A stretch of DNA of 64,000 bases from Nematopogon swammerdamellus. Its lineage: Eukaryota; Arthropoda; Insecta; Lepidoptera; Adelidae. The notes beneath the pieces were generated by a model. The model saw only the letters and a list, made by a program, of their open reading frames with translations, did not search any database and was not told the origin of the DNA. Made by a program: the position numbers and the translations under genes. Position 1 is the first letter of the stretch, and each line of letters opens with the position of its first letter. Positions 22,070-31,753 of the stretch are shown piece after piece. Location: positions 23,219,395 to 23,283,394 of the forward strand of contig OX336345.1 in NCBI GenBank assembly GCA_946902875.1, written 5' to 3'.

Positions 22070-22445
22070 CCGAAAGCACCAGCTAACAATATATAAATTT
22101 TTGAAATGTGCTAATTAAGCCCTTTCATTTGATACCCCACACTAAAAACATTTTTTTTAGGTCATCACTTTATGTCCTCTAGAGGGCGCCATATCCCATT
22201 TTTATGGGACGTCACATAGCCAACCAGCTAACCATAGTCGACCAGCAGACGGTCAAGACGCATCCAACGATACCTTCGATTTGTCAAATTATGATAAGTA
22301 GGTAGTTTCGAAGTTATGTATCAGGGAACAGATGAACATGAAGATGACATAAATACATACATACATACATACATACATACATACATACCGGTCAAACACA
22401 TAACCTTCCTTCTCGCTTCGCCGTAGTCGGGTAAAAATAAGAATC
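22070..22445 (+). mobile_element. Unclassified transposon tail with (cata)n
   Basis: Contains ctagagggcgccatatccca, a (cata)n tract at 22346-22386 and the ending accggtcaaacacataacct ... gtagtcgggtaaaaat, wording common in lepidopteran repeat tails. A related tail with (cata)n is at 22800-22990. No coding frame. Confidence 0.5.
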
Positions 22446-22717
22446 TGTTCGCTAATATTGCGCGCATACTACACTACATACAATATAATAAACACACGAT
22501 CAATTAACTTAAATCAAATAGGAACTTCAGTTAAGTAAATATCCGCTAACATCGACTCGCAACAACACATTTTTTTACATAGGTTTGCACCTAAAATTAA
22601 TCAAATAGATACCCAACGAAGTAAATCTACATAATATTATGAAATGGAATTAAATAAGAAACTGCTCGAGACAATGCATACACACACCGCGTGGCAGCGC
22701 GGCAGCCTGGTGCGCTA

Positions 22718-22775
22718 TTAGAACCACTCGCCCTCCCGCAGCGCCGCGCCCCGCACCTCCGCCAGCCATCCGCCG
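22718..22775 (-). other. Candidate terminal coding exon (weak)
   Basis: On the minus strand after ggtatgcag a short GC-rich frame reads GGWLAEVRGAALREGEWF and stops (TAA TAG). It is protein-like, but the acceptor has no pyrimidine tract and the region may simply be a GC-rich island. Confidence 0.2.
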
Positions 22776-23129
22776 CTGCATACCTTTATTTTGCGCGCGG
22801 AACAATTCGATTTGTATGAGAGCCACATCTTAGCGTAACCGGAACTGAATTTTATGTAGCCTATCCTGTGTCCCAAGCTGTGTCCCGTATACTTAGTTGA
22901 ATGTGCTTGTACAAAGTTTCATCGAATTCGGATAATCGGCTTAAGAGTTATGGCGGAACATACATACATACATACATACAGAAAAGATTTCTCAAAATCG
23001 TCAATTTAGCTTTAGTGTCATACATAGAGGCTACAAACTCAATATTTCCTAAAACAAAGTAACTTACTCCATGACCATCCCTTACAGATTTATTATTAGT
23101 AATAATAAGAATAATTGATAATTGATATG

Positions 23130-23790
23130 ATAACGCACGCACGTCGCAACTCGCACCGCGCCACGCAACGCAACGTGCGCCCCGCGTATGGCTGGCTGAA
23201 TGACCCGCGAGCGCGGCGGGGCGGGGGGGAGGCGACGTGCGCGTGCCTCGATCGCTCGCTCGCCTCGCCCGCCGCCCCGCCGCCCGCGCTGGCACTTCAT
23301 GCGAAGTGAGTGTTTTTTTTTTTCAAATAATAAAATTCCGTGGATAAAAACGACACAAATTATGAATAGTGTTTTGTTACACCATAAAATCAAAAAGACG
23401 TAAACTCTAATAACCCGTATTTTCTTTTGTGGCTTTTAGAGGTTGTTGTAATAAAAATATTAAATATCTATAAATGTCGTGGATGAATTCGACACAAAAT
23501 ATTTTGAACAACAGATATCAGTACTCTAAAACGCGTAACACCTATTTAACCTTTTCTAATATTCTTTTAGAGCTATTTGCGCGATGTATTAGGTACTGGT
23601 TAAATTTAAGGATTTCCGTGGACAGAGATGACACAAAATGTTTTTGCACATCGGTTACTACTTCAATATTATCATGAAAGTAAAATTTTCTTTTCTAATT
23701 TTCTTTTCGTCCAATACTGATCTAAAAGACAAATACCTAAATTTCTACGTATGCAAATTCCTAGGATGACACAAACTAATATATTAGGTT
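23130..23790. repeat. GC-rich repeat plus degenerate ~140-bp tandem units
   Basis: The GC-rich core (23210-23310) matches 18940-19020. It is followed by units spaced roughly 140 bp, each with gtggat...acgacacaaa (23340, 23480, 23619, 23764) and ttctaatattcttttagagc. It ends near ttaggttgggcaaatggttt, which resembles a mariner-type end, but no transposase is visible. Confidence 0.55.
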
Positions 23791-24224
23791 GGGCAAATGG
23801 TTTGGAAACTATATGCGACAAATAAACAACTTTAATATTTTTGAAACCAAAAAACCTAGCGCTACAGGTCTACTATGAAAAGTAACGATTGAATGATTGC
23901 TTGCCTTCCTACGCAGCCGCCGCGCCGCGTGTACGCCGGAGCGGTCGGATCTAGGACTTGAATTCTGATTTGGAGGGGTTCTTCCGTTTTCATCATCCTC
24001 AAATTTATATACAATTTAGTTTTGTTTGTAAATAGTTTCCGCTTTTGGTCCATCACAAAGTACTTTGGAGCTTTCTTCCGTGTTTGGTCATCCTGCGTTT
24101 GAAATTACTTAATGTTAGCAAGTTCACCAGGACAGCAGAATGTTGCAAGAGTTCGCAAGATTATGTTGCATTTAGGTTGGCTGGCTTTTGCAATCATTTG
24201 ACATATTTTGATTTTATTTGATGT

Positions 24225-24420
24225 TATACCTAAAAGGAAGGGTCGCCCTAGACGCACGTATCTAGACCAGATCGGGCATTTGCTAAAAAATGATTAAGTG
24301 CATAGTACCCGTAACCAACGAGCATGTATGAAGAACATTATAAGAGTTGAAGAGGCGGCAGAGGCGGCAGAGGTGTGTCAGTATCGTGGCGCGTGGAGAT
24401 CCATTCTCTCTGCCTACCCC
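24225..24420 (+). pseudogene. LINE C-terminal scrap
   Basis: The frame KRKGRPRRTYLDQIGHLLKN, then RNQRACMKNIIRVEEA resembles the C-terminal GRPxxxWxDD-type region found in several LINE families. Only about 60 codons remain and there is a stop; the family cannot be fixed. Confidence 0.45.
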
Positions 24421-24539
24421 ACTGGGAAACGGGCGTGCGTGACTCCATGTATGTATGTATGCATGCATTATACCTAAAGGGGGACAAGTGGAGAAGTGAT
24501 GAGCGTGCTTCTAAAGTACTACTATACATATTCGCCACA

Positions 24540-24690
24540 CATATGCTGTATCCCGACATTCAGGGTAGCAGAGCAATCAGTGTAGTGCTGCAAGAACTCA
24601 GGTTACAGCACAACACCGATCAACACATTAGGGACGTATAAGGACAAGATAACTATCAAGCAGCAAGCTTAGAATCCTAACTAGAGTGTG
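24540..24690 (+). mobile_element. SINE-C fragment
   Basis: The stretch tgtatcccgacattcagggt to cagcacaacaccgatcaaca and gataactatcaagcagcaag matches the copies at 43255-43420 and 58090-58210. From 24690 to 25120 I see no gene or clear repeat. Confidence 0.6.
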
Positions 24691-25308
24691 ATTTCAAATG
24701 TGACATCGCGTGGGTTGAATATTCGTTTCTCGATTAGAGACAGGACAGGACAACAGGCATCGTGTACCTTGCACGAACTTAACTAGGAGTTATGGCGTTA
24801 GACTGTCATAGGAAGGCAAAGGTCAGGACATTCATTTAAGAACTTCCAAGGAGGCCATATAAAGTCTAGATGAGTACTCAGGGATTTTATTTTTCCATTT
24901 CATAAGATTTTTTTTTTCAGTCCGGAAAAACTGTTACTTAGTTGACTGAATTTGACAAGTTTTAAGTTTTTTTAAATAAAATATATCTTGATTCAAAGAA
25001 GGTTTTGGGATTTTACAGATTTTTCACACTTCCGTAAAACAGGTCAGTCACGCACGACAGATGTAGAGAGTTGCGTCCTATTTAAAGTGGTAAACAAACA
25101 CTCCAAGCGCTTGGAGAGATCAAAATGTGGCTGTGTCGCAGAGCATGGGGGCGGCCGGTGAAGACGGCCGCCGGTCGATGTTCTGTGGGCTGTTTTTATA
25201 ATAGTTTTAAACGTGCCCTCATTGCAGGTCGTCTTATAAAAAGTAACACTTCAAAATTATTGTTTTGTAAAAAAAAAACAGGTCTCTCATCTCATCTCTT
25301 CATGGTGT

Positions 25309-25415
25309 CGAACTTTTTCCTGAAACCTGACACGGTTTGCTATGTCACCTACCACATCCGAGATGTCAGCTCTGAACGCCTTGGTGAACTAGTTGCCATG
25401 TCAGTGCTTCCCTAG
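25309..25415 (-). mobile_element. SINE-A 3' fragment
   Basis: Matches the 3' third of SINE-A (cctgacacggtttgctatgt ... tgccatgtcagtgcttccct). The 5S-like part is absent. Confidence 0.75.
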
Positions 25416-25605
25416 GGTCGTGCCTATTAATTTTAAAAATAATTTGATTACGATTTCTTGTAATAAAATGTTTAGTTTATAATATAATTGTCATAATGAC
25501 ACTCTGTGCACGTTTCAATCCCAACGTAAAATGAGTTTGCCGTTCCTAACCGCACAAGGTTCGAATTTCAAACCTGAGGCCGTACAGGGGCGGAAGTGAG
25601 GACCG

Positions 25606-25815
25606 GTTCCCGCGCTTTTTGGACACGCTGTCCCACGGTTTTTGTCGTAGTTTTTTTATTATTTTACATTTCTGCCTGATACTGTTATATAATAATGAGC
25701 TATTTACTGTTATATAATAATGAGCTATTTGAAACAATTTACCCAAAACTGCAAAATAACATAACCCAATAATTTCCATAAAAAAAAGACGAGAGTTGTC
25801 GTGGGACACCCTGTT
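25606..25815. mobile_element. Possible MITE
   Basis: Imperfect inverted ends: cgctgtcccacggtttttgt at left and acgagagttgtcgtgggaca at right. A 28-bp direct repeat (actgttatataataatgagc) sits inside at 25679 and 25707. Confidence 0.45.
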
Positions 25816-25925
25816 GGAACAAAGTTCCTTTCGCTATAGTTAATATTATGTATTCAATAACAGGCACAATTAAATAAATTAACTACGTTTGAGAGTAATT
25901 AAATGAAAAATTTAAAATATATTAA

Positions 25926-27872
25926 TCCATAGCTGTCGGCTGTACTTTCAGAAGATTGGTTTCTAAACTGGCCTGCAACCGCATCTACAGAAAGCTTGGC
26001 TCCAAATTTCGCCCAATACAGCTAGGCTTTGCTACCAAGGGAGGATGTGAAGCAGCGGTACACTCAGTGCGAACATACAAAACAAGAAAAAAAGAAGCTG
26101 AAGTTATAATAAAAGTCGATGTAAAAAATGCCTTTAACAGTTTAGAACGAGACTCAATGCTCAATTCCATACAAAACAATATCCCCGAAATTTACCCATA
26201 CCTCTGGCAATGCTATGCTTCACCAACTCATCTATTCTACAATCAAAATGATCCAATTTCATCAAGCGTTGGTTGCCAGCAGGGAGATCCACTGGGCCCG
26301 GCTATATTCAGTCTGTCAATCCATAGTATTATTGAAAAAATAACTTCAGAGCTGAATATATGGTACCTGGACGACGGAACTTTGGGCGGGAAAGTTGACA
26401 CAGTATTGACAGACTTAAATACAATAATCACTGCTTTCAAAGAAATCGGGCTTCATTTAAATTTTTCTAAATGTGAAATTTATGTTTTCAAATCAGACGA
26501 TGAAAAAGATGAAATTATTAAGAAGTTCAACGAAATAGCGCCAAACATACAAGTTCTAGAAAACGATAACTTTTATCTTCTTGGTGCTCCAGTTACTTCC
26601 GAAGGTATACGCCCACTGATTGAGAAGAAAACAGAGACGATATCGAAATTTTGTGAACGATTGGAAGACATTAATACACATATGGCTTTATTTTTGCTTC
26701 GCCACTGTATATACATGCCGAAACTCACTTATTTTCTGCGCTCAAGTCCGATTTGGAAGGAAAACGATTTGATTAATTCAATTGATAACTCTCTGCGTTC
26801 TAACTTGGAAAAATTGCTGAATTCGAAATTGACTGATTCGTCCTGGCAACAAGCAACTTTACCCGTAAAATACGGTGGAATCGGTCTGAGAAAGGTGGAG
26901 GATATTTGTCTACCGGCCTTCATTTCTTCAATTAATAGTACGTCAGCTCTCATTGGTTCGATATTAAGTCCCTCACTATGTGAGTTTGAGATTTCGTACT
27001 TCGAAGAAGCCGTTTCTGCTTGGAAGGTGCTTTGTCCCGACGAACAACCACCGTGTCCAAGCCAAGCTGTCGCCCAGTCCAAGTGGGATATTCCAATAGT
27101 CAAAATGAAACATAACATTCTCCTTGAAAATTGTAGTGAAATTAATCGTGCACGTATTTTGGCGGTTTCAGAAAAAGAATCTGGAGCGTGGCTTGAAGCT
27201 TACCCATCGAGTCACCTAGGGACTTTATTAGATCAGAAAACCACCAAAATTTCGGTTGCACTTCGTTTAGGCCTCAAAATTTGTGAAAGTCATATTTGTG
27301 TGTGTGGGTCACCAGTCGACATATATGGCCACCACGGACTATCATGTATCAAAAGTGCCGGTAGAAACTCCAGGCATCAAAATTTAAATTTTATTATTAA
27401 GTCCACGCTTCTGACAGCTAACATACCGTGCATCCTAGAACCTTGCGGTTATTCCCGGCTGGATGGCAAGAGGCCCGATGGTATCACCCTGGTGCCATGG
27501 GCTAAGGGTAGGTCACTGATGTGGGACGCCACTTGTGTCGACACATTGGCTCCAAGTCACGTTCGGGCCTCTTCAAGAGCGGCTGGCGCGGCCGCGGCCG
27601 GAGCGGAGAGCCTCAAACGCAACAAATATTCAAATATTATTCAAGATTTCGAATTTGTTGCGTTTGCGGTTGAAACCCTCGGTCCGTGGAGCAGTGAAGC
27701 CAAAAGCTTCTTGAAGAGGCTTGGGCCTCTGCTGGTGGACGCAACTGGCGTCCCGCAATCAAAGGCTTACTTCATTCAAAGGGTAAGCCTTGCCATCCAG
27801 CGGGGTAATGCAGCAAGCGTTCTAGGAACATTTGAAAATGCCCCTTTTGATAGTTATTTTAATGTTTGTTAG
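25926..27872 (+). CDS. Reverse transcriptase/endonuclease of a non-LTR retrotransposon, 5'-truncated
   Basis: The frame is open for about 648 codons. It enters inside the RT (SIAVGCTFRRLVSKLAC), so the element is 5'-truncated and has no true start. RT motifs in order: VDVKNAFNSLE (motif A), GCQQGDPLGP (motif B), and IWYLDDGTLGG (motif C; YLDD instead of the usual YADD/FADD). The C-terminal part has a Cys-Cys-His-Cys cluster (CVCGSPVDIYGHHGLSC) and then KRPDGITLVPW with WDATCVDT, which fits a PD-(D/E)XK restriction-like endonuclease. Family placement is uncertain; the YLDD/LGG wording and RLE-like tail recall unusual LINE lineages such as Utopia-type elements. No internal stop is present, so the insertion is young. 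A decayed copy lies at 165-735. Confidence 0.85.
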   Translation, partial: SIAVGCTFRRLVSKLACNRIYRKLGSKFRPIQLGFATKGGCEAAVHSVRTYKTRKKEAEVIIKVDVKNAFNSLERDSMLNSIQNNIPEIYPYLWQCYASPTHLFYNQNDPISSSVGCQQGDPLGPAIFSLSIHSIIEKITSELNIWYLDDGTLGGKVDTVLTDLNTIITAFKEIGLHLNFSKCEIYVFKSDDEKDEIIKKFNEIAPNIQVLENDNFYLLGAPVTSEGIRPLIEKKTETISKFCERLEDINTHMALFLLRHCIYMPKLTYFLRSSPIWKENDLINSIDNSLRSNLEKLLNSKLTDSSWQQATLPVKYGGIGLRKVEDICLPAFISSINSTSALIGSILSPSLCEFEISYFEEAVSAWKVLCPDEQPPCPSQAVAQSKWDIPIVKMKHNILLENCSEINRARILAVSEKESGAWLEAYPSSHLGTLLDQKTTKISVALRLGLKICESHICVCGSPVDIYGHHGLSCIKSAGRNSRHQNLNFIIKSTLLTANIPCILEPCGYSRLDGKRPDGITLVPWAKGRSLMWDATCVDTLAPSHVRASSRAAGAAAAGAESLKRNKYSNIIQDFEFVAFAVETLGPWSSEAKSFLKRLGPLLVDATGVPQSKAYFIQRVSLAIQRGNAASVLGTFENAPFDSYFNVC

Positions 27873-27966
27873 GTAGGTTTATTTCTTTAGTTATTAGTAT
27901 TACTTTTTTGTTATTTATTAAATAAATATTTTAATCCATACTATCCATACTTCCATACTATCCATA
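27873..27966 (+). mobile_element. 3' UTR of the LINE and junction
   Basis: AT-rich 3' UTR without a long poly(A), then short ccatactatccatacttcca duplications at the junction with the Helitron-like element. Confidence 0.6.
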
Positions 27967-27995
27967 CTAATATTATAAATTCGAAAGTAACTCTG

Positions 27996-28027
<32 letters not shown>

Positions 28028-28084
28028 TACCTTTTCACGCCTAAACCGCTGAACAGATTTCGATAAAATAATGCATGGAGATTA

Positions 28085-28960
28085 ATTGCATCCTGAGGAA
28101 GGACATAGGCTACCTTTTGTCCCAAAAAACAACCCTTAAGGGGTTGAAATAGGGGATGAAAGTTTGTATGGGGAATCCAGCATTTCTCAAGTTAGAGATA
28201 TGAAAATTCATATTTAGGCTTTTGGTATGAAATAAAGAGTTACGTGTTTCAGCGTTTTTGCTAAATCAACCCTTAAATTAAAATAGGGGATGATTTCAAA
28301 ATTATATTTTAGGATTTATAAAATTTAGTACGAAGATGAATTGCATCCTGAGGAAGGATATAGGCTACCTTTTGTCTCAAAAAACAACCCTTAAGGGGGT
28401 GAAATAGGGGATGAAACATTGTATGGGGAATCCAGCATTTCTCAAGTTAGAGATATGAAAATTCATATTTAGGCTTTTGGTATGAAATAAAGAGTTACGT
28501 GTTTCAGCGTTTTTGCTAAATCAACCCTTAAATAAAAATAGGGGATGATTTCAAAATTATATTTAAGGATTTTATAAAATTTCGTACAGAGATGAATTGC
28601 ATCCTGAGGAAGGACATAGGCTACCTTTTGACTCAAAAAACAACCCTTAAGGGGGAGAAATAGTGGATGAAAGTTTATATGCGGAATCCAGCATTTCTCA
28701 AGTTAGGGATATGACAATTCATATTTAGGGTTTTGGTATGAAATAAAGAATTACGTGTTTCAGCGTTTTTGCTAAATCAACTCTTAAATTAAAATAGGGT
28801 GTGATTTCAAAATTATATTAAAAATTTTTATAAAATTTTGTACGGAGATGAATTGCATTCTGAGGAAGGACATAGGCCACCTTTTGTCTCAAAAAACAAC
28901 CCATAAGGGGGTGAAATGGGGGGGGGGGGGTGAAAGTTTGTATAGGAGTATCGGTTTTTT
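28085..28960 (+). repeat. 256-bp tandem repeat, ~3.5 units
   Basis: The marker ttgcatcctgaggaagga recurs at 28086, 28341, 28597 and (ttgcattc) 28853. Units include caacccttaagggggtgaaa and aattcatatttaggcttttg. Related units are in copy 2 at 31853 and 32133. Confidence 0.9.
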
Positions 28961-29089
28961 AAAGGAAGGAACTTGAAAATCATATTTCTTGCTACTCATC
29001 ATAAATACATAATTGTTTCAGGGATTTACAATTTAAAGGGGGGGGGGGGGGGGGGGGTAATTTGGGGTGACAGTGGCCTTGCCCTTAGT

Positions 29090-31715
29090 TATGTTCTTTC
29101 GTTACTCATTTACTTACTTTTTCGAGAACGTTTATCGTCTTCCTGAACGCAGCTCGGCCTTCGACCTCGCCCTTAATTACTTACTTTCTTAGAGATGGTT
29201 TATTGTATTCCAGAAAGCAGCTTAGCCTGCAGCCTCGCCGTTAGTTACTTACTTTATTTAAAAGGTTTATCGTTTACCTAAACGCAGCTCGGCCTTCGGC
29301 CTCGCCCATAGTTACTTACTTTAATCGAGAAGGTTTTTCCTCTTCCTGAACGCAGCTCGGCCTTCGGCCTCACCCATAGTTTATACTTACTTTCACCGAG
29401 AAGGTTTATAGTCTTCCTGAAAGCAGCTTGGCCTTCGGCCTCGCCCTCAGTTACTTACTTTCTTCGAGAAGGTTTATAGTCTTCCTGAACGCAGCTCGGC
29501 CTTCGGCCTCACCCTCAGTTGCTTACTTTCTTCGAGAAGGTTTATGGTCTTCCCGAATGTAGCTCGGCCTTCGGCCTCGCCCCTAATTACTTACTTTCTT
29601 AGAGAAGGTTTATCGTTTTCCTGAGCGCAGCTCGGCCTTCGGCCTCGCCCTTAGTTACTTACTGTCTTCGAGAAGGTTTATCGTCTTCCTGAACGCAGCT
29701 CGGCCTTCGGCCTCGCCTTTTGTTACTTACTTTCTTCGAGCAGATTTATAGTCTTCCCGAACGCAGCTCGGCCTTCGGCCTTGCCCTCAGTAACTAACTG
29801 TCTTCGAGAAGGTGTATGGTCTTTCTGAACGCAGCTCGGCCTTCGGCCTCGCCCTTAGTTACTTACATTCATCGATAAGGATTATAGTCTTCCTGAACGC
29901 AGCTCGGCCTTCAGCCTCGCCCTCAGTTGCTTACTTTCTTCGAGAAGGTTTATTGTCTTCCTGAATGTAGCTCGGCCTTCGGCCTCGCCCTTAATTAATT
30001 ACTTTCTTGGATAAGGTTAATCGTCTTCCTGAACGCAGCTCGGCCTTCGGCCTCGCCCTCAGTTACTTATTGTCTTCGAAAAGGTTTATGGTCTTCCTGA
30101 ACGCAGCTCGGCCTTCGGCCTCGCCCTTTGTTACTTACTTTCTTCGAGAAGGTTTATAGTCTTCCTGAACGCAACTCGGCCTTCGGCCTCGCCCTCAGTA
30201 ATTACTGTCTTCGAGAAGGTTTATGGTCTTCCTGAACGCAGCTCGGCCTTCGGCCTCGCCCTTAGTCACTTACTTTCATCGATAAGGTTTATAGTCTTCC
30301 TAAACGCAGCTCGGCCTTCGGCTTCGCCCTTAGTTACTTACTATCATCGATAAGATTTATAGTCTTCCTGAACGCAGCTCGGCCTTCGGCCTCGCCCTCA
30401 GTTACTTACTGTCTTCGAGAAGGTTTATGGTCTTCCTGAACGCAGCTCGGCCTTCGGCCTCGCCCTTAGTTACTTACTTTCATCGATAAGGTTTATAGTC
30501 TTCCTGAACGTAGCTCGGCCTTCGGCCTCGCCCTTAGTTACTTACTTTCTTCGATAAGGTTTATAGTCTTCCTGAACGCAGCTCGGCCTTCGGCCTCGCC
30601 CTCAGTTACTTACTGTCTTCGAGAAGGTTTATGGTCTTCCTGAACGCAGCTCGGCCTTCGGCCTCGCCCTTAGTTACTTACTTTCATCGATAAGGTTTGT
30701 AGTCTTCCTGAACGCAGCTCGGCCTTCGGCCTCGCCCTTAGTTACTTACTTTCATCGATAAGGTTTATAGTCTTCCTGAACGCAGCTCGGCCTTCGGCCT
30801 CGCCCTTAGTTTCTTACTATGTTCGAGAAGGTTTATTGTTTTCCTTAACGCAGCTCGGCCTCCGGCCTCGCCCTCAGTTGCTTACTTTCTTCGAGAAGGT
30901 TTATGGTCTTCCTGAACGCAGCTCGGCCTTCGGCCTCACCCTTAATTACTTACTTTCTTAGAGATGGTTTATCGTCTTCCTGAACGCAGCTCGGCCTTCG
31001 GCCTCGCCCTTAGTTACTTACTTTCATCGATAAGATTTATAGTCTTCCTGAACGCAGCTTGGCCTTCGGCCTCGCCCTTACTTACTTACTTTCTTCGAGA
31101 AGGTTTATAGTCTTCCTGAACGCAGCTCGACCTTCGGCCTCGCCCTTAGTTTCTTACTATGTTCGAGAAGGTTTATGGTTTTCCTGAACGCAGCTCGGCC
31201 TTCGGCCTCGCCCTTAGTTACTTACTTTATTCGAGAAGGTTTATAGTCTTTCTGAACGCAGCTCGGCCTTCGGTCTCGCCCTCGGTTGCTTACTTTCTTC
31301 GAGAAGGTTTATGGTCTTCCTGAATGTAGCTCGGCCTTCGTCCTCGCCCTTAATTACTTACTTTCTTAGATAAGGTTTGTCGTCTTCCTGAACGCAGCTC
31401 GACCTTCGGCCTCGCCCTCAGTTACTTATTGTCTTCGAGAAGGTTTATGGTCTTCCTGAACGCAGCTCGGCCTTCGGCCTCGCCCTTAGTCACTTACTTT
31501 CATCGATAAGGTTTATAGTCTTCCTAAACGCAGCTCGGCCTTCGGCCTCGCCCTCAGTTACTTACTTTCTTCGAGAAGTTTTATAGTCTTCCTGGACGCA
31601 GCTCGGCCTACGGCCTCGCCCTTTGTTACTTACTTTCTTAGAGATGGTTTATCGACTTCCTGAACGCAGCTCGGTCTTCGGCCTCGCCCATAGTTACTTA
31701 CTGTCTTCTTTGAAA
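29090..31715 (+). repeat. 68-bp minisatellite, ~38 units
   Basis: The unit is cctgaacgcagctcggcctt, cggcctcgcccttagttact, tactttcttcgagaaggttt plus atagtctt. The GC core ggccttcggcc can fold on itself. Alternating variants (ctcagttac / ttagttac; ttcgagaagg / catcgataagg) suggest higher-order units of two to five. Confidence 0.97.
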
Positions 31716-31753
31716 TACGAATTTCACGCGAGCGGAGCCGCGGGCTAAGCTAG

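Larger units (their letters stand above)
27967..31753 (+). mobile_element. Helitron-like element, copy 1, filled with tandem arrays
   Basis: Begins ctaatattataaattcgaaa followed by (tctg)n and ends gagccgcgggctaagctag (CTAG end typical of Helitrons). It carries no Rep/helicase frame, so it is non-autonomous. Inside are a 256-bp tandem array, a poly(G) tract (29039-29057) and ~38 units of the 68-bp minisatellite. Its 3' end is immediately followed by the 5' end of copy 2. Confidence 0.75.
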
